64,000 nt of DNA, taken from contig NZ_JACESE010000001.1 in NCBI RefSeq assembly GCF_013911965.1, positions 186,001 through 250,000 of the forward strand, written 5' to 3'. The stretch comes from Phenylobacterium sp. Lineage in GTDB: Bacteria > Pseudomonadota > Alphaproteobacteria > Caulobacterales > Caulobacteraceae. Every line of letters begins with the position of its first letter. The first letter of the stretch is position 1. Shown here piece by piece: positions 33,695-43,174 of this stretch. The notes beneath the pieces are model-generated. The model was not told the DNA's origin. It did no database searches and saw only the letters and a program-made list of their open reading frames with translations. A program made the translations under genes and the position numbers.

Positions 33695-35470
33695 ATGAAG
33701 CAGTTCCTGACCACCATGGCCGGCGTCTTCGCCGGGCTGATCCTGTTCCTGGTGGGCGTCCCCTTCCTGCTGATCGTCATCGCCGCCGGCGCCACGCGGC
33801 CGGCGCCCCTGCCGGGATCGGTGGTCCTTGAGCTCGACCTGCGCCAGGCGCTGACCGACCAGGACGCCCAGAACCCGCTCTCCCCCTTCGGGCGCGGCGG
33901 CCTTTCGGTCATGTCGGTGGTGGAGACCCTGCACCGCGCCGAGACCGACGGGCGGGTCAAGAGCCTGCTGATCCGCCTGCCGGAGGCCGGCATGGAGCCC
34001 GGCGCCGCCGACGAGATCCGCCTGGCGATCAAGCGCTTCCGCGAGGCCGGCAAGCCCGTGATCGCCCACAGCCAGGGCCTCTATCAGGCCGGCGTGGTCA
34101 GCTCGACCTACATGGTCGGCGCCGCCGCCGACGAGTTCTGGCTGCAGCCCGGCGCCTCGCTGCAGGTCACCGGCTTCGCGGTCGAGGACCTGTTCTTCAA
34201 GCGGGCCTTCGACAAGTACGGCGTCGAGCCGGAGTTCGAGCAGCGCCGGGAGTACAAGAACGCCGTCAACGGCTACCTCCACGCCGACTACACCGAGGCG
34301 CACCGCACGGCGCAGCTCTCCTGGATGAACGCCGTCTATTCCAGCGGCCTCGCCCTGGCGGCGGCCGACCGGGGCGTCGCCCCCGCCGAGCTTCGCCGCC
34401 AGCTCGAGGCGGGCCCCTATCCCGCAGATCGCGCCGCGGCGCTGAAGCTGGTCGACCGCCTGGGCATGGCGCACGAGGCCGAACACGCCCTGCTCGACCA
34501 GGCGGGCGGCGATGCGGAGATCGTCGACCTGGAAAGCTACCTCCGGTCCAGCGGCCGGCGCGAAGGCTCGGGCCCGGTGGTGGCGGTGATCGAGGCCGAG
34601 GGTCCCATCGTCACCGGCCGCAACGGGGCGGCCAATCCGCTGGCCCCCAGCGCGATGATCCACTCCGACGACATCGCCGATGCGATCTACAACGCCGCCG
34701 AGGACGACGCCGTCCGGGCCATCGTCTTCCGCGTGAACTCGCCGGGCGGTTCGGACACGGCCTCCGAACAGATCCTGGCCGCTGTCCGCGCCGCCAAGGC
34801 GGCCGGCAAGCCGGTGGTCGTCTCCATGGGGACCTACGGCGCCTCGGGCGGCTACTGGATCGCCTCCGAGGCCTCGGCGATCGTCGCCCAGCCCACGACG
34901 CTCACCGGCTCCATCGGCGTCTATGGCGGCAAGCTCGCCTTCGGACCGGCCCTGGCCGAGTTCGGCGTCGACATGCGCCAGCTCGACGTCGGAGGCGATT
35001 TCGCCGGCGTCTACAATCTCTCCGGAGAGTTCACGCCCGCCCAGGAGGCCGCCTTCTCGGCGATGATCGACCGCACCTATCAGGAGTTCCTCACCCGTGT
35101 CGCCCGAGGGCGGGACCTGCCGGTCGAGCGGGTCCAGGAGATCGCCCGCGGGCGCGTCTGGACCGGCGCCCAGGCCAAGTCTCTCGGCCTGGTGGACGAG
35201 CTCGGCGGCTTCTACCAGGCCGTCGCCAAGGCCAAGGCTCTGGCGAAGATCGAGGGCGACGTGCGGCTTCGCCGGATGACGCCGCAGGCCTCTCCGCTGG
35301 AAGCCCTGGAGAATGTGCTTGGCGTCGGCGCGGTCTCGGTTCGGACGCTCGCCGCCGCCGGATGGGTGCTGGGCGACCCCCGCGCCGAGGCGATCCTGGA
35401 GAACGTCGCCACAGAGCGCCTGCGCAGCCAGGGCGCGGGCATGGTGCTGGCGCCCACGCCTCTGCGCTGA
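33695..35470 (+). CDS. sppA: Signal peptide peptidase SppA, 67K type
   Basis: A 591-residue inner-membrane protease. A single N-terminal membrane helix (VFAGLILFLVGVPFLLIVIAAG) precedes two tandem S49 domains. The catalytic Lys188 sits in RREYKNAVN of the first domain, and the catalytic Ser384 in GTYGASGGYWIAS of the second, as in the E. coli 67K enzyme where the dyad spans both halves. It degrades cleaved signal peptides. The start ATG is in GATCGATGAAGCAG. It is monocistronic. The 307 bp after its stop hold only the terminator of the converging TonB receptor; the stretch 35471-35720 shows no other feature. Confidence 0.92.
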   Translation: MKQFLTTMAGVFAGLILFLVGVPFLLIVIAAGATRPAPLPGSVVLELDLRQALTDQDAQNPLSPFGRGGLSVMSVVETLHRAETDGRVKSLLIRLPEAGMEPGAADEIRLAIKRFREAGKPVIAHSQGLYQAGVVSSTYMVGAAADEFWLQPGASLQVTGFAVEDLFFKRAFDKYGVEPEFEQRREYKNAVNGYLHADYTEAHRTAQLSWMNAVYSSGLALAAADRGVAPAELRRQLEAGPYPADRAAALKLVDRLGMAHEAEHALLDQAGGDAEIVDLESYLRSSGRREGSGPVVAVIEAEGPIVTGRNGAANPLAPSAMIHSDDIADAIYNAAEDDAVRAIVFRVNSPGGSDTASEQILAAVRAAKAAGKPVVVSMGTYGASGGYWIASEASAIVAQPTTLTGSIGVYGGKLAFGPALAEFGVDMRQLDVGGDFAGVYNLSGEFTPAQEAAFSAMIDRTYQEFLTRVARGRDLPVERVQEIARGRVWTGAQAKSLGLVDELGGFYQAVAKAKALAKIEGDVRLRRMTPQASPLEALENVLGVGAVSVRTLAAAGWVLGDPRAEAILENVATERLRSQGAGMVLAPTPLR

Positions 35471-35722
35471 CGCAGCGGGCGGCGCCCGCCGCCCTTGAAG
35501 CGCCGAAGGAGCCGGCGGCGGCCTGGCCCGCCGCAGAGCGCGCATGCGCGCATCGAAGCCGCCGGGGCGGCGATCCCGTGCCGTCAGACGTCACAGGCGC
35601 CGGGGCCGCGCGCTCGGCGCCACGCCCGCAGCGCGATCTCGATCGGCCGGACCGGGGACGGGGATCGCGTCCCGCCCGGGCCGCTTCCGAACCGCCTGTC
35701 CCGGGTCTTCCAGCGCACAAAG

Positions 35723-35753
35723 AAAAAGGGCGGCGGACCGAAGTCCGCCGCCC
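35723..35753 (-). terminator. Rho-independent terminator of the TonB-dependent receptor
   Basis: On the minus strand, the hairpin GGGCGGCGGAC-TTCG-GTCCGCCGCCC (35728-35753) is followed by five T (35723-35727). It starts 24 bp after the receptor stop. The UUCG tetraloop makes it very stable. It could also stop weak read-through from sppA. Confidence 0.85.
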
Positions 35754-35777
35754 CAGCTCTTGCTCTCCAGCGGGTCT

Positions 35778-38750
35778 TTAGAACCGCAGGTTCAGGCCCA
35801 CCGCATAGATGCGGCCGAGCGCGTCGTAGGCGCTGGGCAGGGTGTTGCCCGAGTTGGCCGAGGTGGTCGCGGCCTCGTTGCCGAGAACCGGCGGATCCTT
35901 GTCGAACACGTTCTGGACCGAGAAGGTGATCTTGGCCGTGTCGTTGAAGGCGTAGCTCGCCGCCAGGTCGACGTAGTTGTAGGCCTCGATCTCCTCGAAC
36001 TCGTCGAAGGTGTTCGGCTTCTGGACTTCCTCGATCTCGACTTCGCCGAGGTAGCGCCAAAGGTAGGACAGCTGCAGGTCGCCCATGGTCCAGGTCGTCC
36101 GTTGGACGAAGCGGAACTCGTGGGTCGGGTTGCCGCAGCTCGTGCCGAAGTAACCCAGGCAGTCGATCTCCGGGACGGTCTGGCTCGAGCGCGACTCGTT
36201 GGTCAGGTAGTAGTTACCCGTCCAGGAGAAGGCCAGGCTGCCCCAGCGCTCGTTCAGGCCGACGGTGTCGAGGTCCAGGCCGAAGTTGACCGAGGCTTCG
36301 ATACCTTCCGCGCGGATGTAGTCGAGGTTGGTGGTGAAGCGCTGGACGCCCGAGCCCGGCGAGGCGATGTCGCCGTTCACCCGCACGATGCGATCGCAGA
36401 ACTCCTGGATGCCCGAGACGTAGCAGCCGTCGAGGGTTTCCTGGGCCGAGAAGGCCGAGATGTAGTCCTTCACCTCGATGTCGTAGTAGTCGACCGAGAT
36501 CACCGGACGACGCAGGGCCGTCAGGAAGGTCGGCTCCCACACCACGCCGACGGTGGTCGTGTTACCGACTTCCGCGTCCGGCAGGTTGGCCAGGTCGGTG
36601 CCTTCGAAGGTGTTGATCTGGCCCGAGACGATGTCCTGCACCGTGCCGACCTGAGCCGCGGTCATGCCCGTCGCGATACAACGCTGAGCGAGCTCGGCGG
36701 AGATCGGGTTCGGGTTGCCCACCGAGCAGTAGTCGTAGTCGGCGTTACGCAGGGCGGTGATCACCGGCGCGGCCAGTTCCCCGATGTTCGGGGCGCGGGC
36801 GGCGCGCTGGCGCATGACGCGGAAGCGCAGGCCGTCGATCGGCTCGTAGTTGATGCCGGCCTTCCAGGTGCTGTTGGCGCCCGTCGGGTTGTAGTCCGAG
36901 TAGCGGTAGCCCAGTTCCAGGCCCAGCGAACGGGCGAAGGGCTGGTCCATCGCGATCGGGACGATCATTTCGCCGAAGATCTCGTGGGCGTCGAAGCCGC
37001 CGGAGATCGGGAGCTGGTTGCCGCCGGCGCCGCCGAGGCAGCTGACCGGAGCGAGCTTCCAGCATTCGTCCGGCGTGAACGAGCCCTTCTCTTCACGGTA
37101 TTCCACGCCGAGCACGGCGGCCACCGGGGCGGACGCCCAGGGGCTCTGGAAGCCGGCCAGTTCGCCGCTGACAGAGGCGTTGAAGACGGTCTGCTCGTAC
37201 TTTTCGGCGATGATCGCCGTGGCGCTGGAGTAGGCCGCAGCTTCCGGCGTGATCGTGCCGTAGGCGCCGAAGACGTTGATCGGCACGCACGAGGCGGTGT
37301 CGACGCGGCATTCGGTCGGCGAGACGGCGTTGAGCGCGTTCCCGAAGTTGGTCGTGTTGGTGTAGCCGCGCGAGATGTTCGTGCGGTCGACCTGACCCTT
37401 CTGCAGGTAGACGTCCCAGTTCCAGGTGTCCATCAGCGTGCCGCGCAGGCCGAGGGTGAACTGGAAGGTGTTGTTGTCGTACTCGGTCGAACGCGGGCCG
37501 AGTTCCCCGGTCCGGCGACGGATCACCAGGCTCAGGTCGTCGGCGGCGTCCACCGTGCCGTTGTTGTTGACGTCGTCCCAGCTCGTCGCCGGCAGGGTGC
37601 CGGCAGCCAGGGCGGCGTTGGCGGCGGTGATCAGGGTGGACTGCGCCTGGGCCGTCAGGAACGGGTTGGCCAGCGGCACCATGAAGGAGTTGCCGAAGAT
37701 CCCCGACGGGGCGACCTGCTGGGTCACATTGGTCGAGGAGTATAGGACGCGGGCGTAAGCCTCGACGTTGTCGGCGATCTCGTAGTGGCCGATCGCCGTA
37801 GCGCCGTAACGCTCCAGCGGGGTCTGGTAGTAGTTGTAGGGGTTGAAGTTGAACACGCCGCAGTTCGGGCCCAGCGTGCCGTCTTCACGGAACTGGAACG
37901 CGGCCGCGCCGACGCCGGTGATCTGGGTGCGGGTGGGGACCGTGGTGGTCGAACCACCGGCGGCCACCGAGTTCGGGCCGCCGCAGCCGGCGGGCGCCGG
38001 GGTCGGTTGAATGCCGTCCAGGAAGTTCTGGTAGTTGGCGCCCGTGGCGGTCACGATGCCGAGGTTGCCGAGCGGACGGGCGCCGAGCAGAACGCCTTCC
38101 CGCTTGGAATAGGTCATGCTCATCGCGACGTTGCCGCGGCCGTCGGCCACGTTCGAGCCGAGGGTGAGCGAGGTGGTGACGACTTCACCGTCGCCTTCGC
38201 CGGTCACCGAGTACTTGGTGTCCAGTTCGACGCCTTCGAAGTCCTTCTTCAGGATGAAGTTCACGGCGCCGGAGATGGCGTCCGAACCGTACACGGCCGA
38301 GGCGCCGCCGGTGATGACGTCGATGCGCTCGAGGAAGGCGGTCGGGATGACCGACACGTCGACGCGGCCGTCGGTGTTGTACGGGATGACCCGCTGACCA
38401 TCGATCAGGACCAGGTTCCGCTGAGCGCCGAGGCCCCGCAGGTTGATGGTCGACACGCCGGCGGTGCCGTTGTTCACGGCGTCACCGTCCGAGGGGACGG
38501 AGATCGGCAGGAAGCGGATGATCTTTTCCACTTCGGGCTGCTGCTGCAGCGCGATTTCCTCGGTGCCGACCGTGACGATCGGGCTGGCCGATTCCAGGCC
38601 GGGCACCTGCACGCGGGTGCCGGTGACGACGAGCTCTTCGATCTCGGCGACCTGCTGAGCGGACGCCGACGTCGCGGTCAGGGCGGCGAACGCCACACCG
38701 CAGATCATCGAGGACGCCAGCAGGCGCTCTCGCTTGGATTGGATTTTCAA
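35778..38750 (-). CDS. TonB-dependent outer-membrane receptor
   Basis: About 990 residues. A signal peptide (KIQSKRERLLASSMICGV...ASAQ) precedes a plug domain (EELVVTGTRVQVPGLESASP, then INLRGLGAQRNLVLIDGQRV, VITGGASAVYGSDAISGAVN). The rest is a 22-strand-type barrel ending in GLNLRF with a terminal Phe. The usual TonB box region is EIEELVVTG. Start: TTG 38750 has GGAGG nine bases ahead; the frame continues to 38813 without a better site. Next to it are the peptide-binding lipoprotein and permeases, so the substrate may be a peptide (inference). Confidence 0.88.
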   Translation of the reverse strand: MKIQSKRERLLASSMICGVAFAALTATSASAQQVAEIEELVVTGTRVQVPGLESASPIVTVGTEEIALQQQPEVEKIIRFLPISVPSDGDAVNNGTAGVSTINLRGLGAQRNLVLIDGQRVIPYNTDGRVDVSVIPTAFLERIDVITGGASAVYGSDAISGAVNFILKKDFEGVELDTKYSVTGEGDGEVVTTSLTLGSNVADGRGNVAMSMTYSKREGVLLGARPLGNLGIVTATGANYQNFLDGIQPTPAPAGCGGPNSVAAGGSTTTVPTRTQITGVGAAAFQFREDGTLGPNCGVFNFNPYNYYQTPLERYGATAIGHYEIADNVEAYARVLYSSTNVTQQVAPSGIFGNSFMVPLANPFLTAQAQSTLITAANAALAAGTLPATSWDDVNNNGTVDAADDLSLVIRRRTGELGPRSTEYDNNTFQFTLGLRGTLMDTWNWDVYLQKGQVDRTNISRGYTNTTNFGNALNAVSPTECRVDTASCVPINVFGAYGTITPEAAAYSSATAIIAEKYEQTVFNASVSGELAGFQSPWASAPVAAVLGVEYREEKGSFTPDECWKLAPVSCLGGAGGNQLPISGGFDAHEIFGEMIVPIAMDQPFARSLGLELGYRYSDYNPTGANSTWKAGINYEPIDGLRFRVMRQRAARAPNIGELAAPVITALRNADYDYCSVGNPNPISAELAQRCIATGMTAAQVGTVQDIVSGQINTFEGTDLANLPDAEVGNTTTVGVVWEPTFLTALRRPVISVDYYDIEVKDYISAFSAQETLDGCYVSGIQEFCDRIVRVNGDIASPGSGVQRFTTNLDYIRAEGIEASVNFGLDLDTVGLNERWGSLAFSWTGNYYLTNESRSSQTVPEIDCLGYFGTSCGNPTHEFRFVQRTTWTMGDLQLSYLWRYLGEVEIEEVQKPNTFDEFEEIEAYNYVDLAASYAFNDTAKITFSVQNVFDKDPPVLGNEAATTSANSGNTLPSAYDALGRIYAVGLNLRF

Positions 38751-38848
38751 GGTCAAGATCCTCCAGCGGCTCACCGGGCGCCCGGACGGACGCCAGCGAA
38801 GGCCGCTCCCCACAAAAAGTTCATCCCCGCAGGTCGCGAGCGACCCCG

Positions 38849-38877
38849 GTTACCTGGGAGTTACGGAGGTTACGGAA
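38849..38877. repeat. Triple GTTAC direct repeat upstream of the TonB receptor
   Basis: GTTAC occurs at 38849, 38860 and 38869, the last two within a tandem of the 9-mers GTTACGGAG and GTTACGGAA. The repeats lie in the 220-bp region before the receptor start and are candidates for a regulator-binding site. The rest of the region, 38751-38970, holds no gene. Confidence 0.3.
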
Positions 38878-38970
38878 GGGGGGTCAACGGGCATTAACAA
38901 GCAGCAATGTTTTCGACGGCTACGTGTCACATTCTGGACACAGACACGCCGCGACTCCGGCAAGGCGCGA

Positions 38971-40662
38971 TCAATTTATGCCCTCTGAGGCGCCAGACTC
39001 CCCCTTCACGCACAAATATCGCGTCCGGTGGTGGTCGATTATGTTGTCAACCCATCCGGTGATCTTGGGGCTCACAAGCGCCTTGTTGACGTAAAAATAG
39101 ACAGGCGCGATCGGCGCGTCGTGCAGCACGATCCGCTCGGCCTGGGCCAGATAGCCGGCGCGAATCTCCGGATCGGGCTCGTTGTCGGCCTTGCGCAGGA
39201 GCTCGTCATAGGCCGGGTTCTTGTAGTCGCCGTAGTTCTGCGAGCCCGTGCTCGAGTGGTTCAGATAGAGGAAGCTCATGGCGTCGTTGTAGTCGGCGAC
39301 CCAGGCCGCGTCGGCGACCTCGAAGTCCCGCGCCCGATAGGCGGCGTAGGCGATCTGGGTCTCGTTCTGCGCCAGCGCCAGGTCGACGCCGATATCCTTC
39401 CAGTCGGCCTGCACCACCGGCATGAACAGCACGGGATCGGGCGAATTGCGGTGCTTGATCTCCAGCCGCAGCGGGTTGTCCGGCCCGTAACCGGCCTGCG
39501 CCAGCAGGCGGCGCGCCTCTTCCTTGCGCCGCTCGAGCGGCCAGTCGGCCCATTCCGGCGGCTCGGGCGACTCGTAGTTGGCCACGCCGGGCGGCACGAA
39601 GGTGTAGGCCGGCTGCTGCCCGCCGCGCAGAAGCTTCTCGGTGATGAACTTGCGGTCGATCGTCATGGTCAGCGCCTGACGGACGCGGGCGTCCTGCAGG
39701 GCCGGGACGTTGGAGTTGAACGCCAGATAGGTGACGCCGAGATAGGTGTGGGTGTGGATGTACTCCGGGATCTCCTCCCGCAGGAAGCCGATCCGGTTCG
39801 ACTGGATGTCGAAGTTGATATCGAGTTCGCCCCGCCGGATCCGCCGCTCGGCGCTCGCCGCATCGGTGGTCGGATAATAGTAGACCTGGTCCACGCAGAC
39901 GGTCTCGGCCTCGAAGAACCGGGGATTCTTCACCAGCTTGATGTAGTCGCCCAGGCGCCACTCGGTGATCACATAGGGGCCGTTGGAGACGATGTTCTCC
40001 GGCCGCACCCAGGCTTCGCCCAGCTTCTCGACCACGTGCTTGGGCACCGGGAACATGGTCTGGTGCTTGGCCACCTCCGGCAGGTACGGCGCGGGGTGGA
40101 CCAGCTGGATTTCCAGCGTCCTGTCGTCGACGGCGCGCACGCCGAGCGCCTCGGGGGCGGCGTCGCCCTCGTTCAGCGCCTGGGCCCCTTCGATGAAGTA
40201 GAGCAGAGAGGCGTATTCCGAGGCCGTCTCCGGCAGCAGGATCCGGCGCAGGGAGAAGACGAAGTCGTCGGCGGTGACGGGAACCCCGTCCGACCAGACC
40301 GCGTCTCGCAGATGGAAGGTCCAGACGAGGCCGTCGTCGCTGACCTCCCAGCTCTCGGCCATGCCCGGGATCGCCTTGCCGGAGGGATCGTCCTGGGTCA
40401 GCCCCATGAAGGCGTCCGACAGGATACGGCTCTCCCAGGTGCCGGTGGCCTTGTGCGGGTCCAGGGTGGCCGCTTCCGAGCCGTTGCCGAGAAGCAGGCA
40501 GACCTCGCCCTCGGGACAGTCCGGGCGCGCCGGCGCCCGCGGCGCGCAAGCGGTCAGGGCGAGGGCGCCGGCGGCGAGCGCGGCGGTGACGACGACGGCG
40601 GCGGGCGAGAAGAGATTGCGCCGCGCGCGGCGGACCTCTTCAATGCGCGAGGTGAACATCAT
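38971..40662 (-). CDS. oppA: Oligopeptide ABC transporter substrate-binding lipoprotein
   Basis: A 563-residue binding protein of the SBP_bac_5 family. The N-terminal lipobox (ALALTACAP) marks a lipoprotein. GSEAATLDPHKATGTWE and the GMAESWEVSDDGLVWTFHLR strand are typical of OppA/DppA. It captures peptides in the periplasm and delivers them to permeases encoded upstream at 41229-43057. ATG pair at 40662/40659. The start region overlaps the start of the divergent small gene at 40673, which is unusual. No ATPase gene accompanies it. Confidence 0.88.
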   Translation of the reverse strand: MMFTSRIEEVRRARRNLFSPAAVVVTAALAAGALALTACAPRAPARPDCPEGEVCLLLGNGSEAATLDPHKATGTWESRILSDAFMGLTQDDPSGKAIPGMAESWEVSDDGLVWTFHLRDAVWSDGVPVTADDFVFSLRRILLPETASEYASLLYFIEGAQALNEGDAAPEALGVRAVDDRTLEIQLVHPAPYLPEVAKHQTMFPVPKHVVEKLGEAWVRPENIVSNGPYVITEWRLGDYIKLVKNPRFFEAETVCVDQVYYYPTTDAASAERRIRRGELDINFDIQSNRIGFLREEIPEYIHTHTYLGVTYLAFNSNVPALQDARVRQALTMTIDRKFITEKLLRGGQQPAYTFVPPGVANYESPEPPEWADWPLERRKEEARRLLAQAGYGPDNPLRLEIKHRNSPDPVLFMPVVQADWKDIGVDLALAQNETQIAYAAYRARDFEVADAAWVADYNDAMSFLYLNHSSTGSQNYGDYKNPAYDELLRKADNEPDPEIRAGYLAQAERIVLHDAPIAPVYFYVNKALVSPKITGWVDNIIDHHRTRYLCVKGESGASEGIN

Positions 40663-40672
40663 GGGGGAACCG

Positions 40673-41212
40673 ATGACAGGTTTTTGGCCAGGAGCAAGGC
40701 TCGGACTGGCGGCTGCGGCGGCGGGTCTGGCCCTGGCGGGCGCGGCTGCCGCCCAGGAGACGCCGGCGCGGGCGACCGTCCTGCAGAACCTGCTCGACTG
40801 CCGGAACGTGGCCGAGGACGCCGCGCGGCTCGCCTGCTACGACCGCGCCGCCGGCGTGCTCGACCAGGCCGAGGCCAAGGGCGACGTGGTGGTGGTGGAC
40901 CGCGAGCAGGCGCGCGCCGTTCGCCAGCAGGCGTTCGGCTTCTCCCTGCCCTCCATCGCCATCTTCGAGCGCGGCGCGACGCCGGAGGAGATCGACAATG
41001 TCACCGGCGTGGCCAAGCGCGCCTACCAGACCTCGCAGGGCAAGTGGGTCGTGGAGCTGGAGGACGGAGCGGTCTGGCAGCAGATCGATTCCGAACGTAT
41101 CGGCCGCCGCCCGCGCGCCGGCTCCAAGATCGAGATCCGCAAGGCCTCTCTGGGCAGCTACTTCATGAACGTGGACGACCAGCGGGCGGTCCGCGCCCGC
41201 CGGGTCCAGTAG
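40673..41212 (+). CDS. Exported protein of unknown function, embedded in the opp locus
   Basis: A 179-residue protein. A signal peptide (ARLGLAAAAAGLALAGAAAAQE) is followed by a short helical domain with two Cys (LLDCRNVAEDAARLACYDRAA) and a beta-rich C-terminus (KWVVELEDGAVWQQIDSERIG). The pattern is common among alphaproteobacterial periplasmic proteins, but I cannot name the family. GGGGGA lies five bases before ATG 40673; ATG 40661 is in frame but overlaps the oppA start. It splits the opp genes into two minus-strand parts. Convergent with oppC. Confidence 0.78.
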   Translation: MTGFWPGARLGLAAAAAGLALAGAAAAQETPARATVLQNLLDCRNVAEDAARLACYDRAAGVLDQAEAKGDVVVVDREQARAVRQQAFGFSLPSIAIFERGATPEEIDNVTGVAKRAYQTSQGKWVVELEDGAVWQQIDSERIGRRPRAGSKIEIRKASLGSYFMNVDDQRAVRARRVQ

Positions 41213-41228
41213 GCCGGGGCCGGCGGCG

Positions 41229-42137
41229 CTATCGGTCCTTGGGGTCGATGGCGTCGCGCAGGCCGTCGCCGATGAAGTTGAAGCTCATCAGCGTGACCAC
41301 CATGGTCAGCGACGGGAAGACCAGCAGCCACCAGGCCAGCTCCATATCCTGCGCCCCGTTGGCGATCAGCGTGCCGAGCGAGGCCATGGGCGGCTGGACG
41401 CCCAGGCCGAGGAACGAGAGGAAGCTCTCGGCCAGGATGACCGCCGGAATGGTGAGCGTCACATAGACCACCACCGGCCCCAGCAGGTTGGGGATGATGT
41501 GGCGGGCGATGATGCCGCCGCCGCCGAGGCCCGCGGCGCGGGCGGCCTCGACGAACTCCTTGTGCTTCAGCGACAGGGTCTGGCCGCGCACGATCCGCGA
41601 CATGGTCAGCCATTCGACTGCGCCGATGGCGACGAAGATCAGGATGATGTTCGACCCGAAGGTCACCATCAGCAGGATGACGAAGAAGATGAAGGGCAGC
41701 GAGTAGAGGACGTCGACGACGCGCATCATGATCTCGTCCACGCGCCCGCCCACATAGCCGGCGACGGCGCCCCAGGCGACGCCGATGATCAGCGACACGC
41801 TGGTGGCGACCAGGCCGATGGCGAGCGAGACGCGCAGGCCCATGAGGAGGCGCGCCAGCAGGTCCCGACCCAGGGAGTCGGCGCCGAGCAGATGGCCGGC
41901 GGTCAGCGGCGGCGCCCAGACGTCGGCCTTGTTGATCTCATCATAGCGGAACGGCGTCAGATACGGCCCGACAATGGCGGCGAGCACCAGCACGGCCAGG
42001 ACGATCATGCCCCCGACGGCGGCGCGGTTGCGGAACAGGCGCCGGCGCGCATCGTCCCACAGGCTGCGGCCGCGGGCGGCCTTCTCCATGGTCTCGGCCC
42101 CGGCGCGCGAGCCGGGCGTCAGGATGGCGCCGGTCAT
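41229..42137 (-). CDS. oppC: Oligopeptide ABC transporter permease, OppC-type
   Basis: A 302-residue permease with six membrane helices. An N-terminal cytoplasmic segment (GRSLWDDARRRLFRNRAAVGG) leads into IVLAVLVLAAIVGPYL, and the GADSLGRDLLARLL motif is characteristic of DppC/OppC. The EAARAAGLGGGGIIARHIIPN coupling loop contacts the ATPase. ATG 42137 overlaps the oppB stop by 4 nt. Upstream frame residues to 42641 are shadow. The partner ATPases OppD and OppF are not in the window. Confidence 0.9.
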   Translation of the reverse strand: MTGAILTPGSRAGAETMEKAARGRSLWDDARRRLFRNRAAVGGMIVLAVLVLAAIVGPYLTPFRYDEINKADVWAPPLTAGHLLGADSLGRDLLARLLMGLRVSLAIGLVATSVSLIIGVAWGAVAGYVGGRVDEIMMRVVDVLYSLPFIFFVILLMVTFGSNIILIFVAIGAVEWLTMSRIVRGQTLSLKHKEFVEAARAAGLGGGGIIARHIIPNLLGPVVVYVTLTIPAVILAESFLSFLGLGVQPPMASLGTLIANGAQDMELAWWLLVFPSLTMVVTLMSFNFIGDGLRDAIDPKDR

Positions 42138-43057
42138 GCGAGCCTCACGCGGGGATCGAGGACCGCGTGCAGCAGGTCGGCGATCAGGTTCAGGAGAAGG
42201 ATGAGGCCGGCATAGAAGATCACCATGCCCATGACGACGGTGTAGTCCCGCTGCAGGGCGCTGATGACGAAGAACTTGCCCAAGCCCGGCAGGTTGAAGA
42301 TCTTCTCCACCACCAGGGAGCCGGTGATCAGGCCGGCGGCGGCGGGGCCGAGATAGCTGACCAGCGGCAGGATCGCCGCCTGCAGGGCGTGGCGGCGGAC
42401 GATGCGGTTTTCCGGCAGGCCCTTGGCTCTGGCGGTGCGGATGTAGTTCGAACGCAGCACCTCGATCATGCCGGCCCGCGTCAGGCGCGAGATGATGGCC
42501 ACCTGCGGCAGGGTCAGCACCACGATCGGCAGGACGAGATTGGGCAGGGCCCCGCCGTTCCAGCCGGCGCTGGGCAGCCAGCCGAGCTTGGAGGCGATGA
42601 CCAGCACCAGCACGGGCGCGGTCACGAAGGTGGGTATGCACACCCCCAGTATGGCGACGGTCATGACCACATAGTCGGTGGTCTGGTTCTGTCGCAGGGC
42701 GGCGAGCACGCCCAGGCTGACCCCGATGATGGAGGCCAGCACGATCGCCGAGAGGCCGAGCGTCAGGCTGACGCGGTAGTTCTCCTGCAGGATCTGGAGA
42801 ACCGACTTGTCCTTGTATTTCAGCGAGGGGCCCAGATCGCCCTGCAGGACCCCGCCGATATAGTTGACGTACTGCTCGTGCAGCGGCCGGTCCATGCCGT
42901 ACTTGGCCATGACGTTGGCCTCGATCTCGGGCGAGAGCTTACGGTCGCTGTCGAAGGGGCTGCCGGGCGCCGCCCGCATCATGAAAAAGGCGACCGTGAC
43001 GACCAGGAACAGGGTCGGGATCGCGATGAGCAGGCGTCGGCCTATGAAACGCAACAT
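42134..43057 (-). CDS. oppB: Oligopeptide ABC transporter permease, OppB-type
   Basis: A 307-residue permease starting MLRFIGRRLLIAIPTLFLVV, the usual OppB/DppB beginning. It has about six membrane helices, with the periplasmic AAPGSPFDSDRKLSPEIEAN loop and the EVLRSNYIRTARAKGLPENRIV coupling loop, then a final helix (YTVVMGMVIFYAGLILLL). It imports peptides with OppC. The stop overlaps the oppC start. No ATPase gene follows; the small gene at 40673 sits between oppC and oppA. Confidence 0.9.
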   Translation of the reverse strand: MLRFIGRRLLIAIPTLFLVVTVAFFMMRAAPGSPFDSDRKLSPEIEANVMAKYGMDRPLHEQYVNYIGGVLQGDLGPSLKYKDKSVLQILQENYRVSLTLGLSAIVLASIIGVSLGVLAALRQNQTTDYVVMTVAILGVCIPTFVTAPVLVLVIASKLGWLPSAGWNGGALPNLVLPIVVLTLPQVAIISRLTRAGMIEVLRSNYIRTARAKGLPENRIVRRHALQAAILPLVSYLGPAAAGLITGSLVVEKIFNLPGLGKFFVISALQRDYTVVMGMVIFYAGLILLLNLIADLLHAVLDPRVRLA

Positions 43058-43174
43058 GTGGGTGGGTGGTCTTCCGCTTCCGCCGCGGGCCTGTGGCCGG
43101 GCGTTGCGAAACTTCCATCGCGCCCCGATGATGTCAAACGAAGCCGAATGGCCTGCGTGACCTCAAGGGAGCCC

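Noticed and set aside
35544-37745. Plus-strand frame of 733 codons opposite the TonB receptor
   Set aside because: Antisense shadow with no motif. The minus strand encodes plug and barrel segments.
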